A stretch of DNA of 10,642 bases from Baffinella frigidus (Eukaryota > Cryptophyceae > Cryptomonadales > Baffinellaceae): positions 31,963 to 42,604 of the forward strand of contig MU646997.1 in the NCBI GenBank assembly GCA_026770585.1, in the 5' to 3' direction. This document shows, piece after piece, positions 9,101-10,637 of this stretch (positions are counted from its first letter, which is position 1; every line of letters begins with the position of its first letter). The translations under genes and the position numbers were made by a program. The notes under the pieces were generated by a model. That model ran no database searches and had not been told where the DNA came from. It worked only from the letters and a program-made list of their open reading frames with translations.

Positions 9101-10637
9101 TCTAGGGTTCAGGGTTCAGGGTTCAGGGTTCAGGGTTCAGGGTTAAGGAGGGTTTAGGAGGGGTTAGGAGGGTTGGGGATGTTTGAGGAGGGTTGGTAAG
9201 AGGTTGTAAGGGTTTAGGAGGGTTTAGGAGGGTTTAGGAGGGTTTATACGAGGTTATAAGGGTTGATCGGGTGTACCCGGTCCATGAGCGTCTGGTTTGC
9301 CTCCGAGAGCTCCCTGGTTTGGGGTTTGATGTTTATGGTTTAGGGTTTGGGGTTTGGGGGTTGGGGTTGAGGGTTGAGGGTTGAGGGTTGAGGGTTCAGG
9401 GTGTACCTTCTCCGCGCGGATGTATGTTTCAAAGTCGATCAAACCGATTCCGTGTATGTGGTCATTTTCTTCAGAAACAGCCTCTGATTCGAGCAGAAAC
9501 AGCCTCCAGTTCGACCTTCAGAAACAGCCTCTACTTCGAGCAGAAACTGCCTCTAGTTTGAGCATTCCGTGCATGTGGCCATTTCCTTCAGAAACAGCCT
9601 CTACTTCGAACCCCCAAACACAACCCCCAACCCCCAACCCTAAAACAGGTTCTCGGAGGAGAACATCCACGCAAGCTCTATCAGCAATGTGATCCAGTTT
9701 GGAGGTTAGTTTAGGGTTCAGTGTGTACCGCTTCTCCGCGCGGAGGACCTCTGCGCGGATGTTCTCCTCCAAGGACCTGTTTGAGGGTTTGGGGTTTGGG
9801 GTTTGGGGTTTGGGGTTTGGGGTTTGGGGTTTGGGGTTTGGGGTTTGGGGTATACAGGCATCAGGTGTGGAGTGTGGGGTTTAGGTTTTAGGGTTAAAGA
9901 GAGAGAGAGGAGACTGAGTGCTCGAGCGGGGCGGCGGCGGGCGGCAGCGGGTGCAGGGTTTCGGGTTTAGCGCTGACCGCTTGAGAGACACGGAGGCGGG
10001 CGGCATCGGGTTTCGGGTCTCGGGTTCCGGGGTTAGTGCTGACCTCTCAAGCGGGGCGGCGGCGTGGGGCAGCGGGTGCAGCATGCCCATCGCGCGCGCC
10101 ACGTGCCCCTCCACACCCTCCTGCACGGCGAACAGCCACGCATTTGTTAAGCACACGTGAATTTGTCAAGCGATCAGGCACGTTTTTTGTCAAGCAAAAG
10201 GACATTTTTATGTTGTTTTGAACATGTTCGCGATGTCGGGAATCGTGTATGGAGTAGGCTGCTGGCCGTGCCTGGACGGTGAACAGCTGCGCAGCCTGCT
10301 CTGCCTCGCGCACCCTCTCCCACACGAGGCTACCCACGCACCTTTTTAAAATATGAATCGTAGGCGTTTTGTACGGAGTCGGTCACGTGTCGCCCCGATT
10401 TTCGGGGCGACACGTGACCAAACATGTGAAGATTACTACACACTGCCTCACGTGTACATCTCCGGGTTTTTAAAAGGGTGTGTTGAGTACCTGAACGCCG
10501 AAGAGACGCGCGGCCTGATCTGCCTCCGCCGCCGCGCGCACCCTCTCGTACTCGACCAGACCCTGCTCAAGCGCCTTGGCCGTCGCAGCCAGGTCCGCCC
10601 CGCCCCCCTTCGGTGCTTTGCTCGCCTGCGCGTGCAC
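52..10637 (-). CDS. Partial multi-exon gene for a predicted coiled-coil protein (19 exons)
   Basis: This is the whole gene model, running right to left. Nineteen exons join into 420 codons without a stop: 10637-10491, 10120-10044, 9776-9729, 9313-9277, 8938-8885, 8546-8490, 7773-7729, 7107-7066, 6638-6596, 6286-6219, 5993-5925, 5401-5369, 4401-4330, 3738-3688, 3120-3055, 2202-2104, 1942-1853, 1743-1651, 120-52. All introns start GT (GC after exon 8) and end AG. Fourteen introns are phase 0, one is phase 1 and two are phase 2, with the remaining junctions also frame-consistent. Composition is Ala/Glu/Lys/Arg/Leu-rich with few Pro outside exons 1, 2 and 16-18, as in rod-like coiled coils. No signal peptide, membrane segment, motor head or catalytic motif is visible, but both ends of the protein are missing. 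It could be a cytoskeletal, ciliary, golgin-like or SMC-like rod; I cannot tell which. Confidence 0.82.
122..200. repeat. CCATAAACGATA short tandem repeat
   Basis: Three copies of CATAAACGATA separated by CATAATC and similar, immediately upstream of exon 19. Confidence 0.8.
204..220 (-). pseudogene. Very short exon 19 start copy
   Basis: CTAG followed by GCGGATCCAGCTGCATC matches the exon 19 start GCGGATGCAGCG. Only about 15 bases are preserved. Confidence 0.4.
241..890 (+). repeat. Mixed TTTGGGG / TTTAGGG tract (intron 18)
   Basis: Long runs of GGGTTTG (about 310-340, 485-575) and GGGTTTA (about 600-690, 805-880) are broken only by short GC-rich pieces near 697-780 that may be further exon relics (acceptor-like GTGCAG before GCGCAGGCTGCGC). 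No open coding exon is seen. Confidence 0.85.
371..414 (-). pseudogene. Exon 19 5' copy, frameshifted
   Basis: A CACAG acceptor is followed by 44 bases matching the exon 19 start. One base is missing before GTGCGCGCGGAGAAG, so VRAEKSEAAL is out of frame with the start. No donor is present. Confidence 0.7.
896..935 (-). pseudogene. Relic of the exon 16-18 3' half with a GC donor
   Basis: The minus strand reads AATAFEVRLVQ identically to exons 16-17 and is then followed by GCAACT in place of GTAACT. The 5' half is missing. It lies far downstream of exon 18 in intron 18. Confidence 0.72.
1070..1098 (-). pseudogene. Tiny relic of the RLVQ exon end
   Basis: The minus strand has GCGGAGGGCGAGCTCGTGCAA (split: GCGGAGGGC, GAGCTCGTGCAA) and then GACACC, resembling CGGCTCGTGCAG plus GT. 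The donor is destroyed. Confidence 0.4.
1126..1287. other. Unique block with short inverted ends in intron 18
   Basis: CACACGGTGG at 1144-1153 pairs with CCACCGTGTG at 1272-1281. The inside is non-repetitive, without an open frame of note. It could be an old foldback insertion. Confidence 0.4.
1288..1325 (-). pseudogene. Relic of the exon 16-18 family, 3' half with donor
   Basis: The minus strand has LAASGATA and then GCGCAG followed by GTAACC. Compared with exon 16 it lacks about 14 bases before CAG. With 1399-1448 it may be one exon copy split by CCCTAA-type repeat (1326-1398). Confidence 0.5.
1399..1448 (-). pseudogene. Relic of the exon 16-18 family, 5' half
   Basis: The minus strand reads LKGKLLEAVPERSAPS, resembling LEAKLFESVPLSLERTAS. 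Repeat sequence follows on its 3' side, with the matching 3' half at about 1288-1325. Confidence 0.6.
1567..1653 (-). repeat. Four tandem 5' splice sites, 27-base unit
   Basis: The exon 18 donor (CAG plus GTGAATCCC) is at 1651 and recurs at 1624, 1597 and 1569. The spacings are 27, 27 and 28 bases. The unit translates as VNPYPNTVQ in the exon frame, so the first two extra donors would add 9 or 18 residues without a stop; the last shifts the frame. Confidence 0.85.
1651..1743 (-). CDS. Exon 18 (31 codons, phase 0-0), tandem copy
   Basis: It begins GLDSKVFDWVPLRVERAA and ends AFEVRLVQ. It is the most diverged of the three. The acceptor is GTTTCAG before GGG and the donor is CAG followed by GTGAAT. 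Its donor is repeated in tandem three more times downstream. Confidence 0.78.
1742..1797. promoter_or_regulatory. Possible hairpin covering the exon 18 acceptor
   Basis: CCCTGAAACCTTCC (1742-1755) and GGAAGGTTTCAGGG (1784-1797) are perfect 14-bp inverted arms, with inner CCTAAAA / TTTTAGG pairing. The AG acceptor at 1745-1744 lies inside the stem. Confidence 0.6.
1853..1942 (-). CDS. Exon 17 (30 codons, phase 0-0), tandem copy
   Basis: It begins LEARLLESMPLSLERTA and ends AFEVRLVQ. The acceptor is TTTAGGAG before CTT and the donor is CAG followed by GTGAAT. The length keeps the frame whether or not the exon is included. A possible hairpin lies at its acceptor (1945-2020). Confidence 0.78.
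1945..2020. promoter_or_regulatory. Related hairpin at the exon 17 acceptor
   Basis: CCTAAAACCGTCC (1945-1957) pairs with GGAAGGTTTTAGG (2007-2019) at 12 of 13 positions, with a 9-bp inner stem CCTAAAATC / GATTTTAGG. It is the same layout as at exon 18, with one G:C pair changed to A:T. Confidence 0.55.
2104..2202 (-). CDS. Exon 16 (33 codons, phase 0-0), first of three tandem copies
   Basis: It begins IRGLEAKLFESVPLSLE and ends AFEVRLVQ. The acceptor is CATCAG before ATC and the donor is CAG followed by GTAACT. It is homologous to exons 17 and 18 and shares the SLERTASAAATAFEVRLVQ end almost exactly with exon 17. The Pro in SVPLS would break or kink a helix. Confidence 0.82.
2203..2507 (+). 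repeat. Degenerate GGGTTTA / GTACAGGG tract (intron 15)
   Basis: Units such as GGTTTAGTACAGGG and GAGTATAGG run between exon 16 and its relics, with two copies of GTTTCAAAGAT near 2294 and 2316. Confidence 0.65.
2326..2387 (-). pseudogene. Exon 16 5' copy, donor missing
   Basis: It has a CATGAG acceptor and then IRSLEAKLLESAPLSLERTAS in frame (given here split: IRSLEAKLLE and SAPLSLERTAS). The last third of the exon and its donor are gone. Confidence 0.72.
2508..2574 (-). pseudogene. Exon 16 5' copy with a homopolymer insertion
   Basis: After a CTTGAG acceptor it begins ICALE like IRGLE of exon 16, then an A-run (seven T on the plus strand) shifts the frame by two. The remaining bases match LFDSVPLRFERTAS in the other frame. 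There is no donor. Confidence 0.65.
2646..2692. repeat. Perfect 12-bp inverted repeat, 23-base loop
   Basis: GATGAGGCGAAG at 2646-2657 pairs with CTTCGCCTCATC at 2681-2692. It lies in intron 15. Confidence 0.9.
2742..2782 (-). pseudogene. Exon 15 3' copy c, 41 bases, out of phase
   Basis: It has a CTCAG acceptor, a GACGCCCTGG core and a CCCAG donor followed by GTGCAA. It resembles the DALQTQ end of exon 15, but 41 bases does not keep the frame. Confidence 0.5.
2905..2928 (-). pseudogene. Exon 15 3' copy b, shortened
   Basis: The minus strand reads KLDA and then CAG followed by GTGCGC; about 11 bases of the exon end are deleted. It is a weak relic, supported by the shared flank CAAGACGAAATTCAA. 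Confidence 0.45.
2968..3000 (-). pseudogene. Exon 15 3' copy a, donor intact
   Basis: It reads TKELDALQTQ and then GTGCGA, matching KKELDALQTQ of exon 15. No CAG acceptor precedes it. Flanking AAAGACGAAATTC is shared with the other copies. Confidence 0.7.
3055..3120 (-). CDS. Exon 15 (22 codons, phase 0-0)
   Basis: It begins ELKVAAEDADARKKE and ends LDALQTQ. The acceptor is ATGGCAG before GAG and the donor is CCCAG followed by GTGCTC. It is a highly charged coiled-coil segment. Truncated copies of its 3' part with donors lie downstream at 2968, 2905 and 2742. Confidence 0.82.
3164..3192. repeat. Perfect 12-bp hairpin, 5-base loop
   Basis: ATTTGGTGTACA at 3164-3175 pairs with TGTACACCAAAT at 3181-3192. 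Confidence 0.9.
3205..3294. repeat. Three-arm inverted repeat, TGGTGACCTGTAGTG
   Basis: The motif TGGTGACCTGTAGTG is at 3205-3219, inverted at 3233-3247, and direct again at 3273-3287. The last two form a perfect 22-bp inverted repeat (3226-3247 with 3273-3294), so two alternative hairpins can share the middle arm. Confidence 0.88.
3688..3738 (-). CDS. Exon 14 (17 codons, phase 0-0)
   Basis: It reads DVAAKMVSEESLAAAQK. The acceptor is TGCACAG and the donor is AAG followed by GTGACC. The sequence is an Ala/Glu/Lys helix and the codons are GC-rich against the AT-richer intron beside it. Confidence 0.8.
3761..3818. repeat. CAGTATAT microsatellite, copy 1
   Basis: About seven CAGTATAT units with a TTAGGGTAT interruption lie just upstream of exon 14. 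Confidence 0.88.
3949..3993 (-). pseudogene. Exon 14 copy without donor
   Basis: After a GCACAG acceptor it reads VAAARLVSEESLAAA, then a few codons to a TAA. Exon 14 reads DVAAKMVSEESLAAAQK. The AAG plus GTGACC donor is replaced by AT-rich sequence. It lies upstream of exon 14 and keeps the acceptor side. Confidence 0.75.
4015..4057. repeat. CAGTATAT microsatellite, copy 2
   Basis: About five units of the eight-base CAGTATAT lie in the duplicated half of intron 13. Confidence 0.85.
4330..4401 (-). CDS. Exon 13 (24 codons, phase 0-0)
   Basis: It begins VLRVEAEALGDEVKRL and ends QAALKRAQ. Leu9, Val13, Leu16 and Leu20 follow 4-3-4 spacing, a clear heptad. The acceptor is AAAAACCAG before GTG and the donor is CCCAG followed by GTGCGG. 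Four truncated copies of its 5' part, each with a good acceptor, lie upstream in intron 12. Confidence 0.82.
4523..4561 (-). pseudogene. Truncated exon 13 copy d
   Basis: A GAATCCAG acceptor is followed by VLRLEVEALGDEI. It is the longest of the four copies and has a possible weak donor (CTG followed by GTGTTT), which would give a frame-keeping exon ending ITL. It might be used occasionally. Confidence 0.6.
4611..4660. repeat. TA / TATG microsatellite
   Basis: Alternating TA with TATG and TATT interruptions lies between two exon 13 relics in intron 12. Confidence 0.85.
4750..4777 (-). pseudogene. Truncated exon 13 copy c
   Basis: A GAATCCAG acceptor is followed by VLRVEAEA, then the copy breaks off into repeat. 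Confidence 0.7.
4870..4905 (-). pseudogene. Truncated exon 13 copy b
   Basis: A GAATCCAG acceptor is followed by VLRVEVEALGDD. The copy then runs into repeat with no GT donor. Confidence 0.7.
5041..5071 (-). pseudogene. Truncated exon 13 copy a
   Basis: A GAAACCAG acceptor is followed by ELRVEAEALG, almost the exon 13 start VLRVEAEALG. It has no donor. Confidence 0.7.
5082..5368 (+). repeat. Decayed TTTAGGG sequence, 5' part of intron 12
   Basis: Loose GGGTTA, GATTTAGGG and similar units run to about 5230, followed by unique sequence with CCTAGGGCCCTACGG at about 5291. No exon is recognised in it. Confidence 0.6.
5369..5401 (-). CDS. Exon 12 (11 codons, phase 0-0)
   Basis: It reads VARLEALRESM. 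The acceptor is TTCGCAG before GTG and the donor is ATG followed by GTAACC. It is the shortest exon in the model at 33 bases. The VARL start matches exon 9 and the composition fits the rod. Confidence 0.65.
5402..5680 (+). repeat. TTTCGGG seven-base array in intron 11
   Basis: GGGTTTC units dominate from 5420 to about 5620, with TTCCGGG and TTTCGTG variants. The plus-strand and minus-strand open frames here are translations of the repeat, not genes. Confidence 0.85.
5723..5872. mobile_element. Foldback element with about 42-bp inverted arms
   Basis: Arms 5723-5764 and 5830-5871 share ACTAAAAATGGG, GTTAGGCCTACGG and ATTGCCT as reverse complements with about five mismatches. The spacer contains further short inverted pieces (TAGGCC, CCTACGG). 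No coding capacity is seen. It is MITE-like and sits in intron 11. Confidence 0.78.
5925..5993 (-). CDS. Exon 11 (23 codons, phase 0-0)
   Basis: It begins VAGMAHKDELETARDE and ends AKTLAKE. The acceptor is CTGAAAG before GTG and the donor is GAG followed by GTACTC. It is a classic charged coiled-coil segment. LAKE recurs in exon 10, suggesting internal repeats in the rod. Confidence 0.8.
5994..6218. other. Intron 10: short repeats with AGTTGACT motifs
   Basis: AGTCAACT at 6101 and AGTTGACT at 6148 and about 6168 form weak inverted repeats. A 14-base stretch ATCAAAAGTCAACT is also found in reverse orientation near 1243. A possible short GAGGAGGCGATCGCGAAA segment (near 6181-6198) resembles exon coding sequence but is not convincing as an exon. 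Confidence 0.45.
6219..6286 (-). CDS. Exon 10 (68 bases, phase 1 to 0)
   Basis: It completes a Gly codon, then reads EVVLAKEAAARARGEV and ends ERYRQQ. The acceptor chosen is GCACAG before GGGAG, because it fits the phase 1 end of exon 9. A second AG five bases downstream (GGGGAG before GTG) would suit a phase 0 partner. The donor is CAG followed by GTGGAC. The sequence is a highly charged helix. Confidence 0.72.
6291..6585. repeat. CACCGGT minisatellite filling intron 9
   Basis: About nine degenerate units near 30 bases carry CACACCAAACCGCACCGG and GTCAGCAG. Almost the whole 309-base intron 9 is this repeat, with no telomere-like units. It shares a roughly 100-base block with 7796-7941 in intron 6. 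Confidence 0.82.
6596..6638 (-). CDS. Exon 9 (43 bases, phase 0 to 1)
   Basis: It reads VARLKEQMSGYVPK plus the first base of a Gly codon. The acceptor is CACCACAG before GTA and the donor is AAAG followed by GTGCGT, a strong consensus. Its phase 1 end matches the CAG acceptor of exon 10. The VARL start is shared with exon 12 (VARLEAL). Confidence 0.72.
6639..6961 (+). repeat. Near-perfect TTTAGGG array decaying into variants (intron 8)
   Basis: About 13 almost exact TTTAGGG units run from 6653 to 6745, then four or more at 6778-6810, then looser GGGGTTTAGG and TGGGGGTTAGG derivatives to 6960. This is the purest plant-type telomere repeat in the window, yet exons flank it on both sides, so it is interstitial. 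Confidence 0.9.
6962..7030 (-). other. Two extra copies of the exon 8 GC donor edge
   Basis: On the minus strand GACGAG plus GCAACTCCC (GC at 7022-7023) and GAGGAG plus GCAATTCCC (GC at 6962-6963) repeat the real junction GAGGAG plus GCAAACCCC (7064-7065). They lie downstream of exon 8 inside intron 8. Confidence 0.5.
7066..7107 (-). CDS. Exon 8 (14 codons, phase 0-0) with a GC donor
   Basis: It reads VSIAEADAAQFREE. The acceptor is CCAAATCAG before GTC. The donor is GAG followed by GCAAAC, so this is a GC-AG intron, and no GT within a few bases keeps the frame. Short copies of the GAG plus GCAA donor edge occur twice more downstream (about 7022 and 6962). Confidence 0.68.
7108..7515 (+). 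repeat. TTTGGGG array grading into TTTAGGG / TTCAGGG (intron 7)
   Basis: It is near-perfect GGGTTTG from 7114 to about 7275, with two copies of a longer unit containing TGGTGTTCTGTGTTTGGG. Mixed GGGTTTA, GGGTTCA and GGGTGTA units follow to 7510. The exon 8 acceptor is formed from the array (CCCCAAATCAG). Confidence 0.88.
7516..7682. mobile_element. Long foldback element, about 70-bp inverted arms
   Basis: The element starts ATCCCGCCAGGTATTTG and ends with the reverse complement. The arms match over about 70 bases with roughly ten mismatches, and the centre closes with GTCCAG / CTGGAC. It encodes no protein. It is an island of ordinary composition inside telomere-like repeat, as expected for a MITE inserted in intron 7. 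A clear target duplication was not found. Confidence 0.8.
7729..7773 (-). CDS. Exon 7 (15 codons, phase 0-0)
   Basis: It reads VEAMMSAMGMKADDR and is unusually Met-rich. The acceptor is CGTTCAG before GTG and the donor is AGG followed by GTCTAA, which is weak. It stays in frame with exons 6 and 8. A truncated copy lies upstream at 7942-7978. Confidence 0.65.
7796..7941. repeat. CACCGGT minisatellite, second locus
   Basis: It has about five degenerate units of roughly 30 bases built on CACACCAAACCGCACCGGT and GTCAGCA. It closely matches part of the array at 6291-6585, including a block with CACCTCCGCTGCGCACACC. It lies between exon 7 and its upstream relic. Confidence 0.8.
7942..7978 (-). pseudogene. 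Upstream copy of the exon 7 start
   Basis: After a CATTCAG acceptor it reads VEAMSSAMEMKA, against VEAMMSAMGMKA in exon 7. The 3' part is replaced by minisatellite sequence. The nearest GT (AACG followed by GTGCGG) would break the phase. It lies upstream of exon 7 and keeps the acceptor side. Confidence 0.65.
7985..8261 (+). repeat. TTTGGGG / TTGGGGG tract in intron 6
   Basis: Degenerate GGGTTTG and GGGTTGG units fill this part of intron 6. Plus-strand open frames here only give Gly/Trp/Phe repeats from the seven-base unit and are not genes. Confidence 0.85.
8262..8460. other. Non-repetitive block of unknown origin in intron 6
   Basis: About 200 bases differ in texture from the surrounding G-rich repeats. 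The block contains a short palindrome TTCGAGAGTCTCGAA at about 8327-8341. A 27-base splice-bounded segment at 8356-8382 is frame-neutral but translates as PRWTGCGRQ, which does not resemble the protein. I cannot assign a function. Confidence 0.4.
8490..8546 (-). CDS. Exon 6 (19 codons, phase 0-0)
   Basis: It reads VPVQDHKAALSELDTARSA. The acceptor is AAAATCAG before GTC and the donor is GCG followed by GTTCTA. It is a strong coiled-coil-like segment in frame with its neighbours. Confidence 0.75.
8547..8884. repeat. Intron 5: foldback element plus TTTCGGG and TTTAGGG tracts
   Basis: This 338-base intron starts (gene sense) in TTTAGGG/TTTGGGG variants at 8780-8880, passes a TTTCGGG tract at 8705-8770, and contains the foldback at 8585-8700. 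No coding signal is seen. Confidence 0.8.
8585..8700. mobile_element. Foldback element with 31-bp inverted arms
   Basis: Arms 8585-8615 and 8670-8700 begin AGCTCTGTCTGAGTTT and match as reverse complements at 29 of 31 positions, around a 54-base spacer. No transposase is present. It resembles a MITE or an inverted-repeat relic inside intron 5; no clear target duplication was found. Confidence 0.75.
8885..8938 (-). CDS. Exon 5 (18 codons, phase 0-0)
   Basis: It reads VRELEQAEMILKSSLEHV. The acceptor is CCCTAAACCAG, made directly from the telomere-like repeat, and the donor is GTG followed by GTAAAA. Leu, Ile and Val spacing suits an amphipathic helix. No duplicated edge was noticed. Confidence 0.8.
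8939..9276 (+). repeat. Telomere-like intron 4: TTTAGGG, TTTG, TTCAGGG and GGAGGGTTTA arrays
   Basis: This 338-base intron holds no gene. It has TTTAGGG units at 8941-8980, a (TTTG)n run at about 8979-9004, six GGGTTCA units at about 9107-9145, and a ten-base GGGTTTAGGA array at about 9205-9245. Each stretch is internally uniform. Confidence 0.85.
9277..9313 (-). CDS. Exon 4 (37 bases, phase 2 to 0)
   Basis: It completes an Arg codon and then reads ELSEANQTLMDR. The acceptor is AAACCAG and the donor is CGG followed by GTACAC. Starting after CAG leaves one base before GAG, which is what the phase 2 end of exon 3 needs. The sequence is typical of a coiled coil. Confidence 0.72.
9314..9406 (+). 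repeat. Degenerate TTTGGGG / TTGAGGG tract in intron 3
   Basis: Seven-base GGGTTTG units change to GGGTTGA units between about 9316 and 9400. The 3' end of intron 3 on the gene strand is therefore CCCCAAACCAG. Confidence 0.75.
9407..9435 (-). pseudogene. Copy of the exon 3 3' end with donor
   Basis: The minus strand ends FETYIRAEK and then GTACAC, matching exon 3's RAEVLRAEK followed by CG and GTACAC. No clear acceptor is seen, although the frame stays open upstream (NDHIHGIGLID). It is probably an incomplete duplicate in intron 3. Confidence 0.5.
9447..9611. repeat. Nested minisatellite, CAGAAACAGCCTCTACTTCG units
   Basis: About six units of CAGAAACAGCCTCTACTTCG and close variants are spaced about 20-25 bases apart. 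A higher-order period is marked by two copies of ATTCCGTGYATGTGGYCATTT, at 9447 and about 9564. It lies in intron 3. Confidence 0.75.
9645..9680 (+). pseudogene. Inverted copy of the exon 3 start with its acceptor
   Basis: The plus strand here reads an AAACAG acceptor and then a segment translating as FSEENIHA, matching exon 3's AAACAG plus LEENIRA on the minus strand. The preceding CCCCCAACCC repeats are inverted too, so a junction-spanning block has been flipped. It lies inside intron 3 and is antisense to the transcript. Confidence 0.7.
9729..9776 (-). CDS. Exon 3 (48 bases, phase 2 to 2)
   Basis: It encodes SLEENIRAEVLRAEK flanked by two split Arg codons. The acceptor is AAACAG before GTCC, and the donor is AAGCG followed by GTACAC. 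The phase 2 start matches the end of exon 2 and the phase 2 end matches exon 4. It also has an inverted partial copy on the plus strand near 9645-9680 and a direct 3'-end copy at 9407-9435. Confidence 0.72.
9777..9900 (+). repeat. TTTGGGG seven-base tandem array in intron 2
   Basis: About nine near-perfect GGGTTTG units run from 9783 to 9855, then decay into GTGTGGGG and TTTAGG variants. The array ends directly at the exon 3 acceptor, which reads CTCAAACAG on the gene strand. Confidence 0.85.
9921..9956 (-). pseudogene. Third copy of the exon 2 3' end, donor lost
   Basis: The minus strand reads LHPLPPAAAPLE against LHPLPHAAAPLE in exon 2, so homology is high. The GT donor has become CACTCAG. 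It lies in intron 2, next to a short GA microsatellite at about 9897-9914. Confidence 0.6.
9978..10006 (-). pseudogene. Second copy of the exon 2 3' end, donor retained
   Basis: The minus strand reads MPPASVSLK and then CG followed by GTCAGC. It matches the exon 2 ending and keeps the same donor, about 66 bases downstream of the real one. Confidence 0.55.
10044..10120 (-). CDS. Exon 2 (77 bases, phase 0 to 2)
   Basis: It begins EGVEGHVARAMGMLHP and ends with HAAAPLE plus the first two bases of an Arg codon. The acceptor is CCGTGCAG and the donor is GAGAG followed by GTCAGC. The split Arg codon is completed by the first base of exon 3. The His/Pro/Ala-rich second half is less helix-like than the other exons. 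Two further copies of its 3' end lie just downstream at 9978-10006 and 9921-9956. Confidence 0.72.
10272..10341 (-). pseudogene. Truncated, out-of-phase copy of the exon 1 3' part
   Basis: In one frame the minus strand reads LVWERVREAEQAAQLFTVQ, clearly related to the exon 1 ending EYERVRAAAEADQAARLFGVQ. The apparent acceptor (AAAAAG) would give a 70-base exon needing two bases from the exon before, but exon 1 ends in phase 0, and the phase 0 frame hits TAG at its fourth codon. The donor would be GC (CAG followed by GCACGG). It is probably a skipped duplicate, though use in an alternative transcript is not excluded. Confidence 0.6.
10381..10419. repeat. Perfect 18-bp hairpin with a 3-base loop
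   Basis: Arms 10381-10398 and 10402-10419 are perfect reverse complements around TTT. Each arm holds CACGTG near its outer end and CGCCCCGA next to the loop. It lies inside intron 1. The perfection suggests recent origin or selection. Confidence 0.9.
10491..10637 (-). CDS. Exon 1 (49 codons, phase 0-0), coiled-coil gene
   Basis: This is the longest exon seen. It begins VHAQASKAPKGGG and ends EADQAARLFGVQ. A Gly/Lys-rich linker at residues 7-13 leads into a helical stretch with ALEQGLVEYERVRAAAEA in the middle. The acceptor is TGCAG before GTG and the donor is CAG followed by GTACTC. The acceptor lies five bases from the window edge, so more of the gene lies to the right. A 3'-end copy of this exon sits downstream at 10272-10341. 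Base composition is strongly GC-rich. Confidence 0.8.

Larger units (their letters stand above)
10121..10490 (-). other. Intron 1: relic exon, unique sequence and a long hairpin
   Basis: This 370-base intron has little telomere-like repeat. It holds the exon 1 relic at 10272-10341, a perfect hairpin at 10381-10419, and a small direct repeat near 10155-10200 (TTTGTCAAGC and TTTTTGTCAAGC). No other gene is seen. Confidence 0.6.

Noticed and set aside
10272-10341. Use of the exon 1 copy as a true exon
   Set aside because: Its phase does not fit exon 1, and the phase 0 frame has a stop at the fourth codon.
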